DNA of 64,000 bases from Pantoea latae (GTDB lineage Bacteria; Pseudomonadota; Gammaproteobacteria; Enterobacterales; Enterobacteriaceae): contig NZ_MWUE01000013.1 in NCBI RefSeq assembly GCF_002077695.1, positions 62,001-126,000 on the forward strand. Direction: 5' to 3'. The notes under the pieces were generated by a model that made no database searches, was not told the origin of the DNA, and saw nothing but the letters and a program-made list of their open reading frames with translations. The position numbers and the translations under genes were made by a program. Shown piece by piece: positions 1 through 8,601 of this stretch (the stretch's first letter is position 1; each line of letters begins with the position of its first letter).

Positions 1-95
1 CAGCGCCATCTGTCCCTGGCACGGCTGACGCCGCACAGATTGATACGCAGGAGATTCCGCTCTCCCGCGCTATCCAGTACACTGCGCCCATCTGA
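1..95 (+). CDS. 3' end of a truncated upstream gene, possibly folK
   Basis: A reading frame open from the left edge ends with TGA at 93-95, 21 bases before panB. Its last residues read SRAIQYTAPI. In E. coli the gene just before panB is folK (dihydropteroate precursor pyrophosphokinase), so position suggests the folK tail. The residues do not match the E. coli FolK C-terminus as I remember it, and another frame also lacks stops here, so the identity is weak. Confidence 0.3.
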   Translation, partial: APSVPGTADAAQIDTQEIPLSRAIQYTAPI

Positions 96-116
96 AATAC
101 CTGAGTTGAGAGCGCA

Positions 117-911
117 ATGAAACCCACCACTATTTCTCATCTGCGTCAGTGGAAAGCCGCCGGACGTAAGTTCGCCACCCTGACCGCCTACGATTTCAGC
201 TTCGCACGCCTGTTCGCCGACGAAGGCATTCAGGTGATGCTGATCGGTGATTCCCTCGGCATGACCGTGCAGGGCCATGAGTCGACGCTGCCGGTGACCG
301 TCGCCGATATCGCCTATCACACCGCCGCCGTGCGTCGTGGCGCGCCGCAGGCGCTGGTGATGGCCGACCTGCCTTTTATGAGCTACGCCACGCCGCAGCA
401 AACCTTCGACAGCGCCGCGCAGCTGATGCGCGCCGGCGCCAATATGGTGAAGCTCGAAGGCGGCGCCTGGCTGGCGGAGACGGTGCGTATGCTCACCGAG
501 CGCGCGGTGCCGGTGTGCGGCCATCTCGGCCTGACGCCGCAGTCGGTGAATATCTTCGGCGGCTATAAGGTACAGGGCCGCGACGAGGCGGCCGCCGAAC
601 GGCTGCTGGCCGACGCGCTGGCGCTGGAAGCCGCAGGCGCGCAGCTGATGGTGCTGGAGTGCGTGCCGGTTTCGCTGGCGCAGCGCATCACCCAGGCATT
701 GACCATTCCGGTGATCGGCATCGGCGCAGGCAACGTAACCGACGGCCAGATTCTGGTGATGCATGACGCCTTCGGCATTACCGGTGGCCATATCCCGAAA
801 TTCGCGAAAAACTTTCTCGCCGAGGCGGGCGACATCCGCGCCGCCATCCGTCACTATATCGCCGAAGTCGAAGCGGGAACCTATCCTGCGGCTGAACACA
901 GTTTCCAGTAA
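117..911 (+). CDS. panB: 3-methyl-2-oxobutanoate hydroxymethyltransferase PanB
   Basis: PanB transfers a hydroxymethyl group from 5,10-methylene-tetrahydrofolate to 2-oxoisovalerate to give ketopantoate, the first committed step of pantothenate and CoA synthesis in the cytoplasm. The 264-residue product has the family length, starts [13 protein letters not shown], and carries the Mg-binding stretch [12 protein letters not shown] and the conserved segments [11 protein letters not shown] and [22 protein letters not shown]. It is followed after 15 bases by panC and then panD, the usual pan order of enterobacteria. Nothing looks damaged and the identification is secure. Confidence 0.97.
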   Translation: MKPTTISHLRQWKAAGRKFATLTAYDFSFARLFADEGIQVMLIGDSLGMTVQGHESTLPVTVADIAYHTAAVRRGAPQALVMADLPFMSYATPQQTFDSAAQLMRAGANMVKLEGGAWLAETVRMLTERAVPVCGHLGLTPQSVNIFGGYKVQGRDEAAAERLLADALALEAAGAQLMVLECVPVSLAQRITQALTIPVIGIGAGNVTDGQILVMHDAFGITGGHIPKFAKNFLAEAGDIRAAIRHYIAEVEAGTYPAAEHSFQ

Positions 912-926
912 TAAGGGAGCCTTACC

Positions 927-1781
927 GTGCTGATCATTGAAACGCTGCCGATGCTGCGCCGTGAAATCCGTCGCTGGCGTCAGGCAGGAAAACGCATCGC
1001 GCTGGTGCCGACCATGGGCAATCTGCATGACGGTCATCTGACGCTGGTGGACGAGGCGCGCGAACGCGGCGACATCGTCGTCGTCTCTATTTTCGTTAAC
1101 CCGATGCAGTTCGATCGCCCCGACGATCTGGCGCGCTATCCGCGCACGCTGCAGGAGGATTGCGAGAAGCTGAATCGCCGCAGCGTCGACGTGGTGTTCG
1201 CGCCAGCGCCTGCGGAAGTCTATCCGCAGGGGCTGGAGAACCAGACCTTCGTCGAGGTGCCTGGCCTCTCGTCGCTGCTGGAAGGCGCCAGCCGTCCCGG
1301 CCATTTTCGCGGCGTCGCCACCATCGTCAGCAAGCTGTTTAATCTGGTGCAGCCCGATATCGCCTGCTTCGGCGAAAAGGATTTTCAGCAGCTGGCGATT
1401 ATCCGCAAAATGGTGGCGGATATGGGCTTCGATATCGAGATTGTCGGCGTGCCGACGGTGCGCGCCAAAGATGGTCTGGCCCTCAGCTCGCGCAACGGCT
1501 ATCTCAGCGCGGAAGAGCGTCAGCTGGCGCCCGTGCTGGCGCAGGTGATGAACGGCATGGCGGCGCGCCTCGCCAACGGCGAACGCCATATTGAAGAGAT
1601 TATCGAGGCCGCCGAGGCGGAGCTTAGCGAGAAAGGATTGCGCCCGGACGGGCTGGCGATTTGCGACGCCAGCACGCTGGAGCCGCTGACGGTAGAGAGC
1701 CGTCGCGCGGTGATCCTGATGGCCGCCTGGCTGGGCAAGGCGCGTCTTATTGATAATCAACAGGTCGACCTGACGCAGTAA
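927..1781 (+). CDS. panC: pantothenate synthetase PanC
   Basis: PanC condenses pantoate and beta-alanine using ATP, through a pantoyl-adenylate, to make pantothenate. The 284-residue protein has the ATP-binding motif [14 protein letters not shown] near residue 28 (the HxGH-type signature) and the [10 protein letters not shown] segment near residue 185 that closes over the ATP site. The gene starts with GTG: the first codon at 927 follows a GGGAG ribosome site in the short panB-panC gap. It is likely cotranscribed with panB. Length and order match E. coli. Confidence 0.97.
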   Translation: MLIIETLPMLRREIRRWRQAGKRIALVPTMGNLHDGHLTLVDEARERGDIVVVSIFVNPMQFDRPDDLARYPRTLQEDCEKLNRRSVDVVFAPAPAEVYPQGLENQTFVEVPGLSSLLEGASRPGHFRGVATIVSKLFNLVQPDIACFGEKDFQQLAIIRKMVADMGFDIEIVGVPTVRAKDGLALSSRNGYLSAEERQLAPVLAQVMNGMAARLANGERHIEEIIEAAEAELSEKGLRPDGLAICDASTLEPLTVESRRAVILMAAWLGKARLIDNQQVDLTQ

Positions 1782-1821
1782 GCGGGGTCGTTTTCAGGCA
1801 GAACAACAAGGTCTTCTGGTT

Positions 1822-2202
1822 ATGATTCGTACCGTTTTACAAGGCAAGCTGCACCGCGTGAAAGTGACCCAGGCGGATTTGCACTATGAAGGTTCCTGCG
1901 CCATCGATCAGGATTTCCTCGACGCGTCCGGCATCCTGCAGTATGAGGCCATTGATATCTATAACGTCACCAACGGCCAGCGTTTCTCTACCTACGCTAT
2001 CGCCGCCGAACGCGGGTCGAAGATTATTTCGGTGAACGGCGCCGCCGCGCGCTGCGCCTGCGAAGGAGATATCCTGATTATCTGCTCTTACGTGCAGGTG
2101 GAAGATGCAGAGGCGCGCCAGTGGCAGCCGAAGGTCGCCTATTTTGAGGGTGACAACGAGATGAAGCGTCTGGCGAAGGCGCTGCCGGTGCAGGTCGCCT
2201 GA
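1822..2202 (+). CDS. panD: aspartate 1-decarboxylase precursor PanD
   Basis: PanD makes beta-alanine from L-aspartate for PanC. It is a pyruvoyl enzyme made as a proenzyme that cleaves itself between Gly24 and Ser25; both are present in the stretch HYEGSCAID. At 126 residues it matches the E. coli enzyme. It lies 40 bases after panC on the same strand, so panB, panC and panD may form one unit. In E. coli another gene can sit between panC and panD; nothing is inserted here. Confidence 0.97.
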   Translation: MIRTVLQGKLHRVKVTQADLHYEGSCAIDQDFLDASGILQYEAIDIYNVTNGQRFSTYAIAAERGSKIISVNGAAARCACEGDILIICSYVQVEDAEARQWQPKVAYFEGDNEMKRLAKALPVQVA

Positions 2203-2217
2203 GGGTAATGTGCTTAC

Positions 2218-2325
2218 GTGGGCGACGTGAACCGATCGCAAAGACGCAAAAGACGGGATCCCTGCCCGCTCGGCACACGCCTTCCATGGCGTGGGACGCT
2301 TTGCTCTTCGGTTCACGTCGCCCAC
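2218..2325. repeat. large nested inverted repeat between panD and yadH
   Basis: Two perfect 17-base arms (2218-2234 GTGGGCGACGTGAACCG and its reverse complement at 2309-2325) enclose 74 bases. Inside are a second pair (GCAAAG at 2238-2243, CTTTGC at 2299-2304) and a small hairpin (CACGCC 2276-2281, GGCGTG 2288-2293). DNA or RNA could fold into one long branched hairpin. There is no coding signal. It may be a short non-autonomous repeat of the REP/MITE kind; no second copy was noticed in the window. Confidence 0.7.
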
Positions 2326-2348
2326 TTGTCAGGCTACTGAGCCGTCTG

Positions 2349-2380
2349 AAAAAAAAGCAGCCATCCGGCTGCTTTTTTTA
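2349..2380. terminator. bidirectional terminator between panD and yadH
   Basis: A stem AAAAGCAGCC / GGCTGCTTTT with a short loop, flanked by A-runs on the left and T-runs on the right, stands between the convergent panD and yadH. It can serve both as a Rho-independent terminator. Confidence 0.85.
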
Positions 2381-3151
2381 TCAGGTGCGCAGGCCGCGTC
2401 CGCGCTGGATCAGCGTGTAGACCAGTATGTAAAACACCAGGATAAAGGCGATCAGCACCGACAGGGTAAACACCAGCGGCACATCGTTGATGCCGAGGAA
2501 GCCGAAGCGGAAGCCGCTGATCATATAAACAATCGGATTCAGCTTTGACACCGCCTGCCAGAACGGCGGCAGCAGCGTCAGCGAGTAGAACACCCCGCCC
2601 AGATAGGTCAGCGGCGTCAGCACGAAGGTCGGGATCAGACTGATATCGTCAAAGGTGCGGGCGAACACCGCGTTCAGCAGCCCGGCCAGCGAAAACAGGA
2701 TCGCCGTCAGCAGCAGCGTCAGCGCCACCATCGACCAGGAGTGGACGTGGAACGGCACGAAAAACAGCGAAATCGCCGTCACCAGCACCCCGACGCAGAG
2801 GCCGCGCGCCACGCCGCCGCCGACATAGCCAGCGATAATGATATGTGTCGGCACCGGCGCCACCAGCAGCTCTTCGATATTACGCTGAAACTTGGCGCTG
2901 AAGAACGACGAGGCGACGTTGGCGTAGGCGTTGGTGATCACCGCCATCATAATCAGACCCGGCACGATAAACTGCATATAGCTAAAGCCGTGCATATCAC
3001 CGATGCGCGAGCCGATCAGATTGCCGAAAATAATAAAATAGAGCGTCATGGTGATCACCGGCGGCACCAGCGTCTGGATCCAGATGCGGGCGAAACGGTT
3101 AATCTCTTTGGCCCAGATGCTCTTCAGCGCCACCCAGTACAAATGCGTCAT
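2381..3151 (-). CDS. yadH: ABC-2 type transporter permease YadH
   Basis: This is the membrane half of the YadGH exporter; the substrate is not known. The 256-residue protein has an N-terminal cytoplasmic stretch (MTHLYWVALKSIWAKEINR) followed by about six hydrophobic segments typical of the ABC-2 family, including TLVPPVITMTLYFIIFGNLIG. Its ATG overlaps the stop of yadG by four bases (ATGA type), so the two are translationally coupled. The terminator at 2349-2380 follows. Identification rests on similarity to E. coli YadH and on gene order. Confidence 0.93.
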   Translation of the reverse strand: MTHLYWVALKSIWAKEINRFARIWIQTLVPPVITMTLYFIIFGNLIGSRIGDMHGFSYMQFIVPGLIMMAVITNAYANVASSFFSAKFQRNIEELLVAPVPTHIIIAGYVGGGVARGLCVGVLVTAISLFFVPFHVHSWSMVALTLLLTAILFSLAGLLNAVFARTFDDISLIPTFVLTPLTYLGGVFYSLTLLPPFWQAVSKLNPIVYMISGFRFGFLGINDVPLVFTLSVLIAFILVFYILVYTLIQRGRGLRT

Positions 3152-4071
3152 GCTCTCACTCCTTTGCCCTGCACCAGGCTGACAAACAGCTCTTCCAGGC
3201 GGTTCGCTTTATTACGCATGCTCAGAACCTGCACGCCCTGCGCGCTGAGCTGGCCGAACACGCTGTTCAGACCCTGCTCGCGCATCACTTCCACTTCCAG
3301 CGTCGCACCATCCACCAGTCGATACTGAAACCCTTCCAGCGTCGGCGGCGCGCTGCCCGGCGCGAGATCGAGAATAAAGGTTTCCGACTGCAGCTTGGCC
3401 AGCAGCCCCTTCATCGAGGTGTTCTCCACCAGCTCGCCGCTCTGGATAATGCCGATGTTGCGGCACAGCATCTCCGCCTCTTCCAGATAGTGCGTGGTCA
3501 GAATAATGGTGGTGCCCTTTTCGTTCAGCTCTTTGAGGAAGGTCCACATCGAGCGGCGCAGCTCGATATCCACCCCCGCCGTCGGTTCGTCGAGGATCAG
3601 CAGCTTCGGCTCATGCATCAGCGCGCGCGCGATCATCAGACGGCGCTTCATGCCGCCGGAGAGCATGCGCGCGCGCTCGTTGCGCTTGCCCCAGAGATCG
3701 AGCTGCGTCAGATACTTCTCCGCGCGCTGCTGCGCGTCGCGGCGCTCAACGCCGTAGTAGCCCGCCTGGTTAACCACGATCTGCAGCACGGTCTCGAACG
3801 GGTTGAAGTTAAACTCCTGCGGCACCAGACCCAGCTGGCGTTTGGCGTTGACCACCTCTTTCTCCAGGTCGTAGCCGAACACGCGCACGCTGCCGCCTGA
3901 TTTATTCACCAGCGAACTGATAATCCCGATGGTGGTCGATTTACCCGCGCCGTTTGGTCCCAGCAGCGCATAAAAATCGCCGGCTTCGACGTTAAGATCT
4001 ATGCCTTTCAGCGCCTGCACGCCGCCGGAATAGGTCTTGGTCAGCCGGGAAAGTTCCAGTGCATAAGTCAT
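3148..4071 (-). CDS. yadG: ABC transporter ATP-binding protein YadG
   Basis: This is the ATPase partner of YadH in the inner membrane. The 307-residue product has Walker A (GPNGAGKST near residue 39), the ABC signature LSGGMKRR near 138, Walker B with DEPTAGVD near 162 and the H-loop histidine in TTHYLEEAE. The form resembles multidrug- or polysaccharide-type ABC-2 exporters. In E. coli the gene before yadG is the divergent carbonic anhydrase gene can. Here the space up to hpt is only about 220 bases and can is absent. Confidence 0.94.
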   Translation of the reverse strand: MTYALELSRLTKTYSGGVQALKGIDLNVEAGDFYALLGPNGAGKSTTIGIISSLVNKSGGSVRVFGYDLEKEVVNAKRQLGLVPQEFNFNPFETVLQIVVNQAGYYGVERRDAQQRAEKYLTQLDLWGKRNERARMLSGGMKRRLMIARALMHEPKLLILDEPTAGVDIELRRSMWTFLKELNEKGTTIILTTHYLEEAEMLCRNIGIIQSGELVENTSMKGLLAKLQSETFILDLAPGSAPPTLEGFQYRLVDGATLEVEVMREQGLNSVFGQLSAQGVQVLSMRNKANRLEELFVSLVQGKGVRA

Positions 4072-4294
4072 TCCGAATCCATATCCTGTTTTAATGTCGG
4101 TGTGTCGCGATGGACATAGCGAGCCGCTGGCTGACGCGATGTCGCCGCAACGTTGCTACTTATGATGAGCCACCCTGAGCGTAAAATCTTCCTGGATGGG
4201 CACTTTTTTGCGGAGGTGAAGGCTGAACTCCTGAATCGGAGCACAGCCTACACCAGGCCGACGCGGTCGGCCTTGGAAGATTGTGCGGTCAGGC
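4072..4294. other. hpt-yadG spacer where can is missing
   Basis: These 223 bases lie between the end of hpt and the start of yadG, where E. coli carries the roughly 660-base carbonic anhydrase gene can on the opposite strand. I see no stretch resembling Can (no CSDSR or HYGCGG motif in any frame). The yadG promoter is probably here. Confidence 0.6.
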
Positions 4295-4831
4295 TCAGGA
4301 TTCGAGCGGCACCACTTTGCCGATATAGGGCAGATGACGATAGCGCTGGGCGTAGTCGATGCCGAAGCCGACCACGAACTCGTCAGGAATGGCGAAACCG
4401 ACATACTCCACCTGCACCTCGACTTCGCGTCGCTCGGGCTTATCCAGCAGCGTGCAGATGGCGAGAGACTTCGGTTCGCGCAGGCGCAGGATCTCGCGCA
4501 CCTTGCTCAGCGTGTTGCCGGAGTCGATGATATCTTCCACAATCAGCACATCTTTGCCGCGAATATCTTCGTCGAGATCCTTAAGGATTTTCACGTCGCG
4601 CGAGCTGGACATGCCGCTGCCGTAGCTGGAGGCGGTCATAAAATCGACTTCGTGGGGCACCTCGACGGCGCGGCAGAGATCGGCCATAAACATAAAGGAG
4701 CCGCGCAGCAGCCCGACCAGCACCATCTCGCTGCCGCTGTCGCGATAGCGCTCGGAAATCTCTTTACCCAGTTCGGCAATGCGCGTCGCGATCGCCTCTT
4801 CGGAAATCATCACTTCAACAGTATGTTTCAA
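4295..4831 (-). CDS. hpt: hypoxanthine phosphoribosyltransferase Hpt
   Basis: Hpt salvages hypoxanthine (and more weakly guanine) with PRPP to form IMP or GMP in the cytoplasm. The 178-residue length equals that of E. coli. The PRPP-binding motif [14 protein letters not shown] is near residue 99, and the purine-contact region [21 protein letters not shown] is near the C-terminus. The start [14 protein letters not shown] agrees with the family. The upstream region shared with the divergent gene at 5101 contains two strong palindromes (4864-4887 and 4896-4915). Confidence 0.96.
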   Translation of the reverse strand: MKHTVEVMISEEAIATRIAELGKEISERYRDSGSEMVLVGLLRGSFMFMADLCRAVEVPHEVDFMTASSYGSGMSSSRDVKILKDLDEDIRGKDVLIVEDIIDSGNTLSKVREILRLREPKSLAICTLLDKPERREVEVQVEYVGFAIPDEFVVGFGIDYAQRYRHLPYIGKVVPLES

Positions 4832-4863
4832 AACCTGTACTTCTCGTTGATTTTAAAGGGATC

Positions 4864-4915
4864 GTTCATCCTCAGCAGCGGATGAACAGAGAGAACCCGC
4901 TCAGATCTGAGCGGG
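4864..4915. repeat. two adjacent palindromes in the hpt upstream region
   Basis: GTTCATCC at 4864-4871 and GGATGAAC at 4880-4887 form a perfect 8-base stem with an 8-base loop. Directly beside it, CCCGCTCAGATCTGAGCGGG at 4896-4915 is a perfect 20-base palindrome. They lie 33-84 bases upstream of the hpt start and may be leader hairpins or protein-binding sites. Confidence 0.75.
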
Positions 4916-5100
4916 GCGATTCGCAGGAGAGTATCACAGCTTGCCAGACGCGGCGAGATGCGGCGCGACGCCGCGGGCGACCGCGGGGTGAGCGGAAGGT
5001 ATAAACTTAGAACTTACCGGCCTTTAACAGAACAATTCGCTACGTGTTAGCCTGTGCTCAACATATCCTTACCTTACATCTGCCCTGAGCAGGAGATCCC

Positions 5101-6384
5101 ATGTCCCATAACTCCAGTAAAAAAAACCATATTGGCGATCGCAAGCTGCATCCTGAAACCCAGATGCTCAACTACGGCTACGATCCGCGCCTGTCGGAGG
5201 GCGCGGTCAAACCGCCCGTCTTCCTGACCTCGACCTTTGTCTTCAATAGCGCCGAAGAGGGACGCGACTTCTTCGATTACGTGGCGGGACGCCGCGAGCC
5301 GCCGGAAGGCAAAAGCGGCGGCCTGGTCTATTCGCGCTTCAACCATCCCAACAGCGAAATCGTCGAAGATCGGCTGGCGATCTATGAAGAGGCGGAGAGC
5401 TGCGCCCTCTTCTCGTCGGGCATGTCGGCCATCTCCACCACGCTGCTGACCTTTGCGCGCCCCGGCGATGTGATCCTGCACTCGCAGCCGCTCTACGGCG
5501 GCACCGAGACGCTGCTGAGCAAAACCCTGCACAACCTGAATATCGAGCCGGTGGGCTTCAGCGACGGCACCGATGAGGAGAAGGTGCGCGCCGCCGCGCA
5601 GAAGGCGCTGAGCCTCGGCCGCGTCGCGCTGATCCTGATTGAAACCCCGGCCAACCCCACCAACAGTCTGGTGGACATCGCGCTGATTGCACGCATCGCC
5701 GACGAGATTGGCCAGCAGCAGGGATCGCGTCCGGTGGTCGCCTGCGACAACACGCTGCTCGGCCCGCTGTTCCAGCGTCCGCTGAATTTCGGCGCCGATA
5801 TCTCGCTCTACTCGCTAACTAAGTATGTCGGCGGCCACTCCGACCTGATCGCCGGTGCGGCGCTGGGCAGCAAGGCGCTGATTAGCCAGGTGCGTTCGCT
5901 GCGCAGCGCCATCGGCACCCAGCTCGATCCGCACTCCAGCTGGATGATCGGCCGCTCGCTGGAGACGCTGTCGCTGCGTATGGAGAAGGCCTGGCAGAAC
6001 GCCGAGGCGGTGGCCGCCTTCTTACGCGGCCATGAGAAGGTGGCGAAGCTGCAGTGGCTGCCCTACCTCGACGAAAACAGCGCCGAAGGACGCACCTTCC
6101 GCCAGCAGTGCAGCGGCGCCGGCTCGACCTTTTCGTTCGATATCGTCGGCGGACAGCCCGCCGCGTTCCGCTTCCTTAACGCGCTGGTGCTGTTTAAACA
6201 GGCGGTGAGCCTGGGTGGCACCGAGTCGCTGGCCAGCCATCCCGGCAGCACCACCCATTCCGGCGTGCCGGAGGCGGTCAGAGAGCGCATTGGCATCAGC
6301 GACGCCACCATTCGCCTCTCGATCGGCATCGAGAACGCCGGCGATCTGATAGAGGACATTCGCCTGGCGCTGGCGCAGGCCTGA
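5101..6384 (+). CDS. PLP-dependent Cys/Met metabolism enzyme (cystathionine gamma-synthase family)
   Basis: The 427-residue product belongs to the Cys/Met-metabolism PLP enzyme family (cystathionine gamma-synthase, beta- and gamma-lyases, methionine gamma-lyase). Seen features are [17 protein letters not shown] near residue 77, SSGMSAI near 105, the [11 protein letters not shown] segment near 130 and the Schiff-base lysine K241 in [11 protein letters not shown]. It is longer than E. coli MetB, with insertions such as the [12 protein letters not shown] loop, so the exact reaction cannot be read from sequence; a gamma-lyase or gamma-synthase is likely. It starts at ATG after an AGGAG site. It occupies the place of gcd in E. 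coli and its stop abuts the stop of cueO. Confidence 0.85.
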   Translation: MSHNSSKKNHIGDRKLHPETQMLNYGYDPRLSEGAVKPPVFLTSTFVFNSAEEGRDFFDYVAGRREPPEGKSGGLVYSRFNHPNSEIVEDRLAIYEEAESCALFSSGMSAISTTLLTFARPGDVILHSQPLYGGTETLLSKTLHNLNIEPVGFSDGTDEEKVRAAAQKALSLGRVALILIETPANPTNSLVDIALIARIADEIGQQQGSRPVVACDNTLLGPLFQRPLNFGADISLYSLTKYVGGHSDLIAGAALGSKALISQVRSLRSAIGTQLDPHSSWMIGRSLETLSLRMEKAWQNAEAVAAFLRGHEKVAKLQWLPYLDENSAEGRTFRQQCSGAGSTFSFDIVGGQPAAFRFLNALVLFKQAVSLGGTESLASHPGSTTHSGVPEAVRERIGISDATIRLSIGIENAGDLIEDIRLALAQA

Positions 6385-7968
6385 TCAGCCGACGCTGAAG
6401 CCCAGCATCATGCCGGTGTCTTCATGCTCCAGCAGATGGCAGTGCGCCATATAGGCGTGTTCGGCGGCGGCGCGGTGGTCAAAGCGCACCAGCACTTCGC
6501 TGCGCCAGCCGTCGACATTGACCATATCTTTCCAGCCCTGACGGTGCGGCGCAGGCGGCTTGCCGTTTTCCGACAGAATACGGAACTGCGTGCCGTGGAT
6601 ATGAAAAGGATGCAGCATCTTGTCGCCTTCGCCGGAGATGGTCCATTTTTCCAGCTGGCCGGGCGTGACGTTGAACATTGGCTTCGCCATGTTAAAGGCC
6701 TGGCCGTTGATCTTGTTGCCGTTGTGGAAGTCATAGCCTGCGCCGTGCGCGCTATGCATCCCCGCCATATCGTGGCCCGCCATCTTCATCGCGTCGCCGC
6801 CGTTTGACGACATGGCGTGATCGCCGTGCGACGCACCCATCGCTTTATCGCCGTAGCGCTGCATCAGCGCCGCCATGCCCTGCCGATCGAGCTGCGGATC
6901 CATCATCAGCTGCAGCCAGCGCGCGTTGGCGCCTTCCGCCGAAGGCACCGGCGGCAGCTTCACCAGACTATCTGGCAGCGTGGCGCTTGCCATCACGCGC
7001 AGCGGCAGGATCTGCACCAGCGGCAGCGGCTGGTCGAACGGCGCCAGCGTCATGCCCATCTGCTCGACCGGCAGCGTGACGATATCGAAGCTTTTGCCGT
7101 CGGAGGTATCGACCATCACCTCGAAGCGCTCGCCTGGCAGCAGCGGCAGCGAGGCGACCTTGACCGGCTCCGCCAGCAGGCCGCCGTCGCTGCCGATCAC
7201 ATAGAGCGGACGGTTGTCGCTGGCGGCGATATGCAGCGAGCGCGCGTTGCAGCCGTTCAGCAGGCGCAGGCGCAGCCAGCCGCGCGGCACCGCCTGCTGC
7301 GGATACTGCACGCCGTTGGTCAGCATCATGTCGCCGAACCAGCCTACCGCGGCGCTCATGATGTCGAGCTGGTAGTCAATGCGGCCGCCGTCCTGCGTCA
7401 GTCGCTTGTCCTGAAAAATCAGCGGTACGTCGTCCGAGCCCCACTGCGAAGGCAGCCGCAGCTTGTCGGTTTCCTCGTCCTGCAGCAGGATCAGCCCCGC
7501 CAGCCCCTGCGCCACCTGATGCCCGGTTTTGCCATGCAGATGCGGGTGGAACCAGCAGGTGGCGGCGGGCTGATCCGGGGTAAAACTCACCTGTCGCGTC
7601 GCACCGGGTTCGATACGCGCCATCGGCCCGCCGTCGACGTCGCCGGGGATCGCCAGCCCGTGCCAGTGCAGCGTGGTCGCTTCTGGCAGCCGGTTAAGGA
7701 TATTGACCGTCGCCGGTTTGCCGCGCCGCAGCACGATGGCTGGCCCCAGCAGCGCGCCGTTGTAGCCCCACGTCGGCACATCCTTGCCCTGCCACTGGCT
7801 GGTGCCGGTCATGGCGGTGATCTGGATCTGCCCGCGCGGATCGGGCTCCAGCCGGGAAGGAACCGGCAGCAGCGGACGGCTGGCGGCCATCAGGGAGCGG
7901 CTCCAGAGCGGCAGCGCCCCGGCCGCGCTCAGCGCTGCGGTCAGTTTAAGAAAGTGGCGACGATGCAT
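6385..7968 (-). CDS. cueO: multicopper oxidase CueO
   Basis: CueO is a periplasmic cuprous oxidase that protects against copper. The protein begins with a twin-arginine signal ([17 protein letters not shown], ending near SLMA). Copper ligands lie in HWHG near residue 100, WFHPHLHG near 140, [10 protein letters not shown] near 450 and [13 protein letters not shown] near the C-terminus. A Met/His-rich insert (about 370-410: [17 protein letters not shown] and [14 protein letters not shown]) is the copper-binding segment typical of CueO. The length of 527 is near the 516 of E. coli. The promoter at 8000-8030 has the layout of a CueR-controlled gene. It converges on the PLP-enzyme gene with no spacer. 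Confidence 0.96.
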   Translation of the reverse strand: MHRRHFLKLTAALSAAGALPLWSRSLMAASRPLLPVPSRLEPDPRGQIQITAMTGTSQWQGKDVPTWGYNGALLGPAIVLRRGKPATVNILNRLPEATTLHWHGLAIPGDVDGGPMARIEPGATRQVSFTPDQPAATCWFHPHLHGKTGHQVAQGLAGLILLQDEETDKLRLPSQWGSDDVPLIFQDKRLTQDGGRIDYQLDIMSAAVGWFGDMMLTNGVQYPQQAVPRGWLRLRLLNGCNARSLHIAASDNRPLYVIGSDGGLLAEPVKVASLPLLPGERFEVMVDTSDGKSFDIVTLPVEQMGMTLAPFDQPLPLVQILPLRVMASATLPDSLVKLPPVPSAEGANARWLQLMMDPQLDRQGMAALMQRYGDKAMGASHGDHAMSSNGGDAMKMAGHDMAGMHSAHGAGYDFHNGNKINGQAFNMAKPMFNVTPGQLEKWTISGEGDKMLHPFHIHGTQFRILSENGKPPAPHRQGWKDMVNVDGWRSEVLVRFDHRAAAEHAYMAHCHLLEHEDTGMMLGFSVG

Positions 7969-7999
7969 AGCTTATTCATCCGTGTGATAAGAAGCCTAC

Positions 8000-8030
8000 A
8001 GCCTAAACCCTTCCCCTGCGGGAGGGTCAA
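8000..8030 (-). promoter_or_regulatory. CueR-type promoter of cueO
   Basis: On the minus strand TTGACC (8030-8025) and TAGGCT (8005-8000) form -35 and -10 boxes spaced by 19 bases, the long spacing of MerR-family promoters. Across the spacer lies the interrupted palindrome ACCCTCCCGCAGGGGAAGGGT (given here as the arms ACCCTCCC and GGAAGGGT, 8007-8027), close to CueR operators of copA and cueO. It starts about 32 bases upstream of the cueO ATG. Confidence 0.85.
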
Positions 8031-8147
8031 GCCTTGATAGCGGAAACGCCTGAAAAAAGTGCTGGCGCGGGCGGCCGCGGCAAAATAATCGGAATCCTGC
8101 CAGTCACTGTGCTATCGTCACATGATGATTAATGAGTGAGAATAACT

Positions 8148-8495
8148 ATGAAGAAAAGCATCAGGATCCTGTTACTGGCAGGACTCTTTGGCTTCTCCTC
8201 CACCAGCTTTGCCCTGAGCGAATCCGAAGCAGAAGATCTGGCCGATCTCACCGCGGTGTTCGTTTATCTGAAAAATGATTGCGGCTATCAGGATCTGCCT
8301 GATGCGCAAATCCGCAAAGCTCTGGTGTTTTTCGCCCAGCAGAACCGCTGGGATTTGAGCAATTACGCCACCTACAATATGAAGGCGCTCGGCGAAGCGA
8401 GCTACAAAGATTTGAGCGGCATCGCCATCACCAACGACAAAAAGTGCAAGTCGCTGGCGCGTGACTCCCTCAGCCTGCTCGCCTACGTTAAATAA
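8148..8495 (+). CDS. yacC: YacC, PulS/OutS-family pilotin-like protein
   Basis: A small exported protein of 115 residues. The signal peptide MKKSIRILLLAGLFGFSSTSFA is followed by an acidic helical domain with two cysteines (NDCGYQD and KKCKSL) that probably pair. E. coli YacC is assigned to the PulS/OutS pilotin family, which helps place type II secretion secretins; no such secretin gene is in this window and the role is not established. The ATG at 8148 is preferred to the in-frame GTG at 8136 because the signal peptide begins there. It lies between cueO and speE as in E. coli. Confidence 0.88.
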   Translation: MKKSIRILLLAGLFGFSSTSFALSESEAEDLADLTAVFVYLKNDCGYQDLPDAQIRKALVFFAQQNRWDLSNYATYNMKALGEASYKDLSGIAITNDKKCKSLARDSLSLLAYVK

Positions 8496-8524
8496 TCTGC
8501 GCCCCGCCTCTCTGCCGATCATTC

Positions 8525-8542
8525 GACCGTGCATGCACGGTC
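8525..8542. repeat. 18-base perfect palindrome upstream of speE
   Basis: GACCGTGCATGCACGGTC is a perfect palindrome in the yacC-speE gap, 60 bases before speE. It could be an operator, or, as RNA, a tight hairpin with little loop. No T-run follows, so it is not a standard terminator. Confidence 0.7.
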
Positions 8543-8601
8543 ACTCCTGGTTATGATGTGCCGCTCTTTTTCATGGCGACGTCAGCAGAGAGGAGCCCAC
8601 C

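Noticed and set aside
4153..4530. 125-codon plus-strand frame where can would be expected
   Set aside because: It lies mostly antisense to hpt, has an Arg-rich composition and contains none of the carbonic anhydrase motifs.
6817..8037. 406-codon plus-strand frame antisense to cueO
   Set aside because: Composition is dominated by Arg, His and Gln, typical of shadow frames, while cueO on the other strand has every copper motif.
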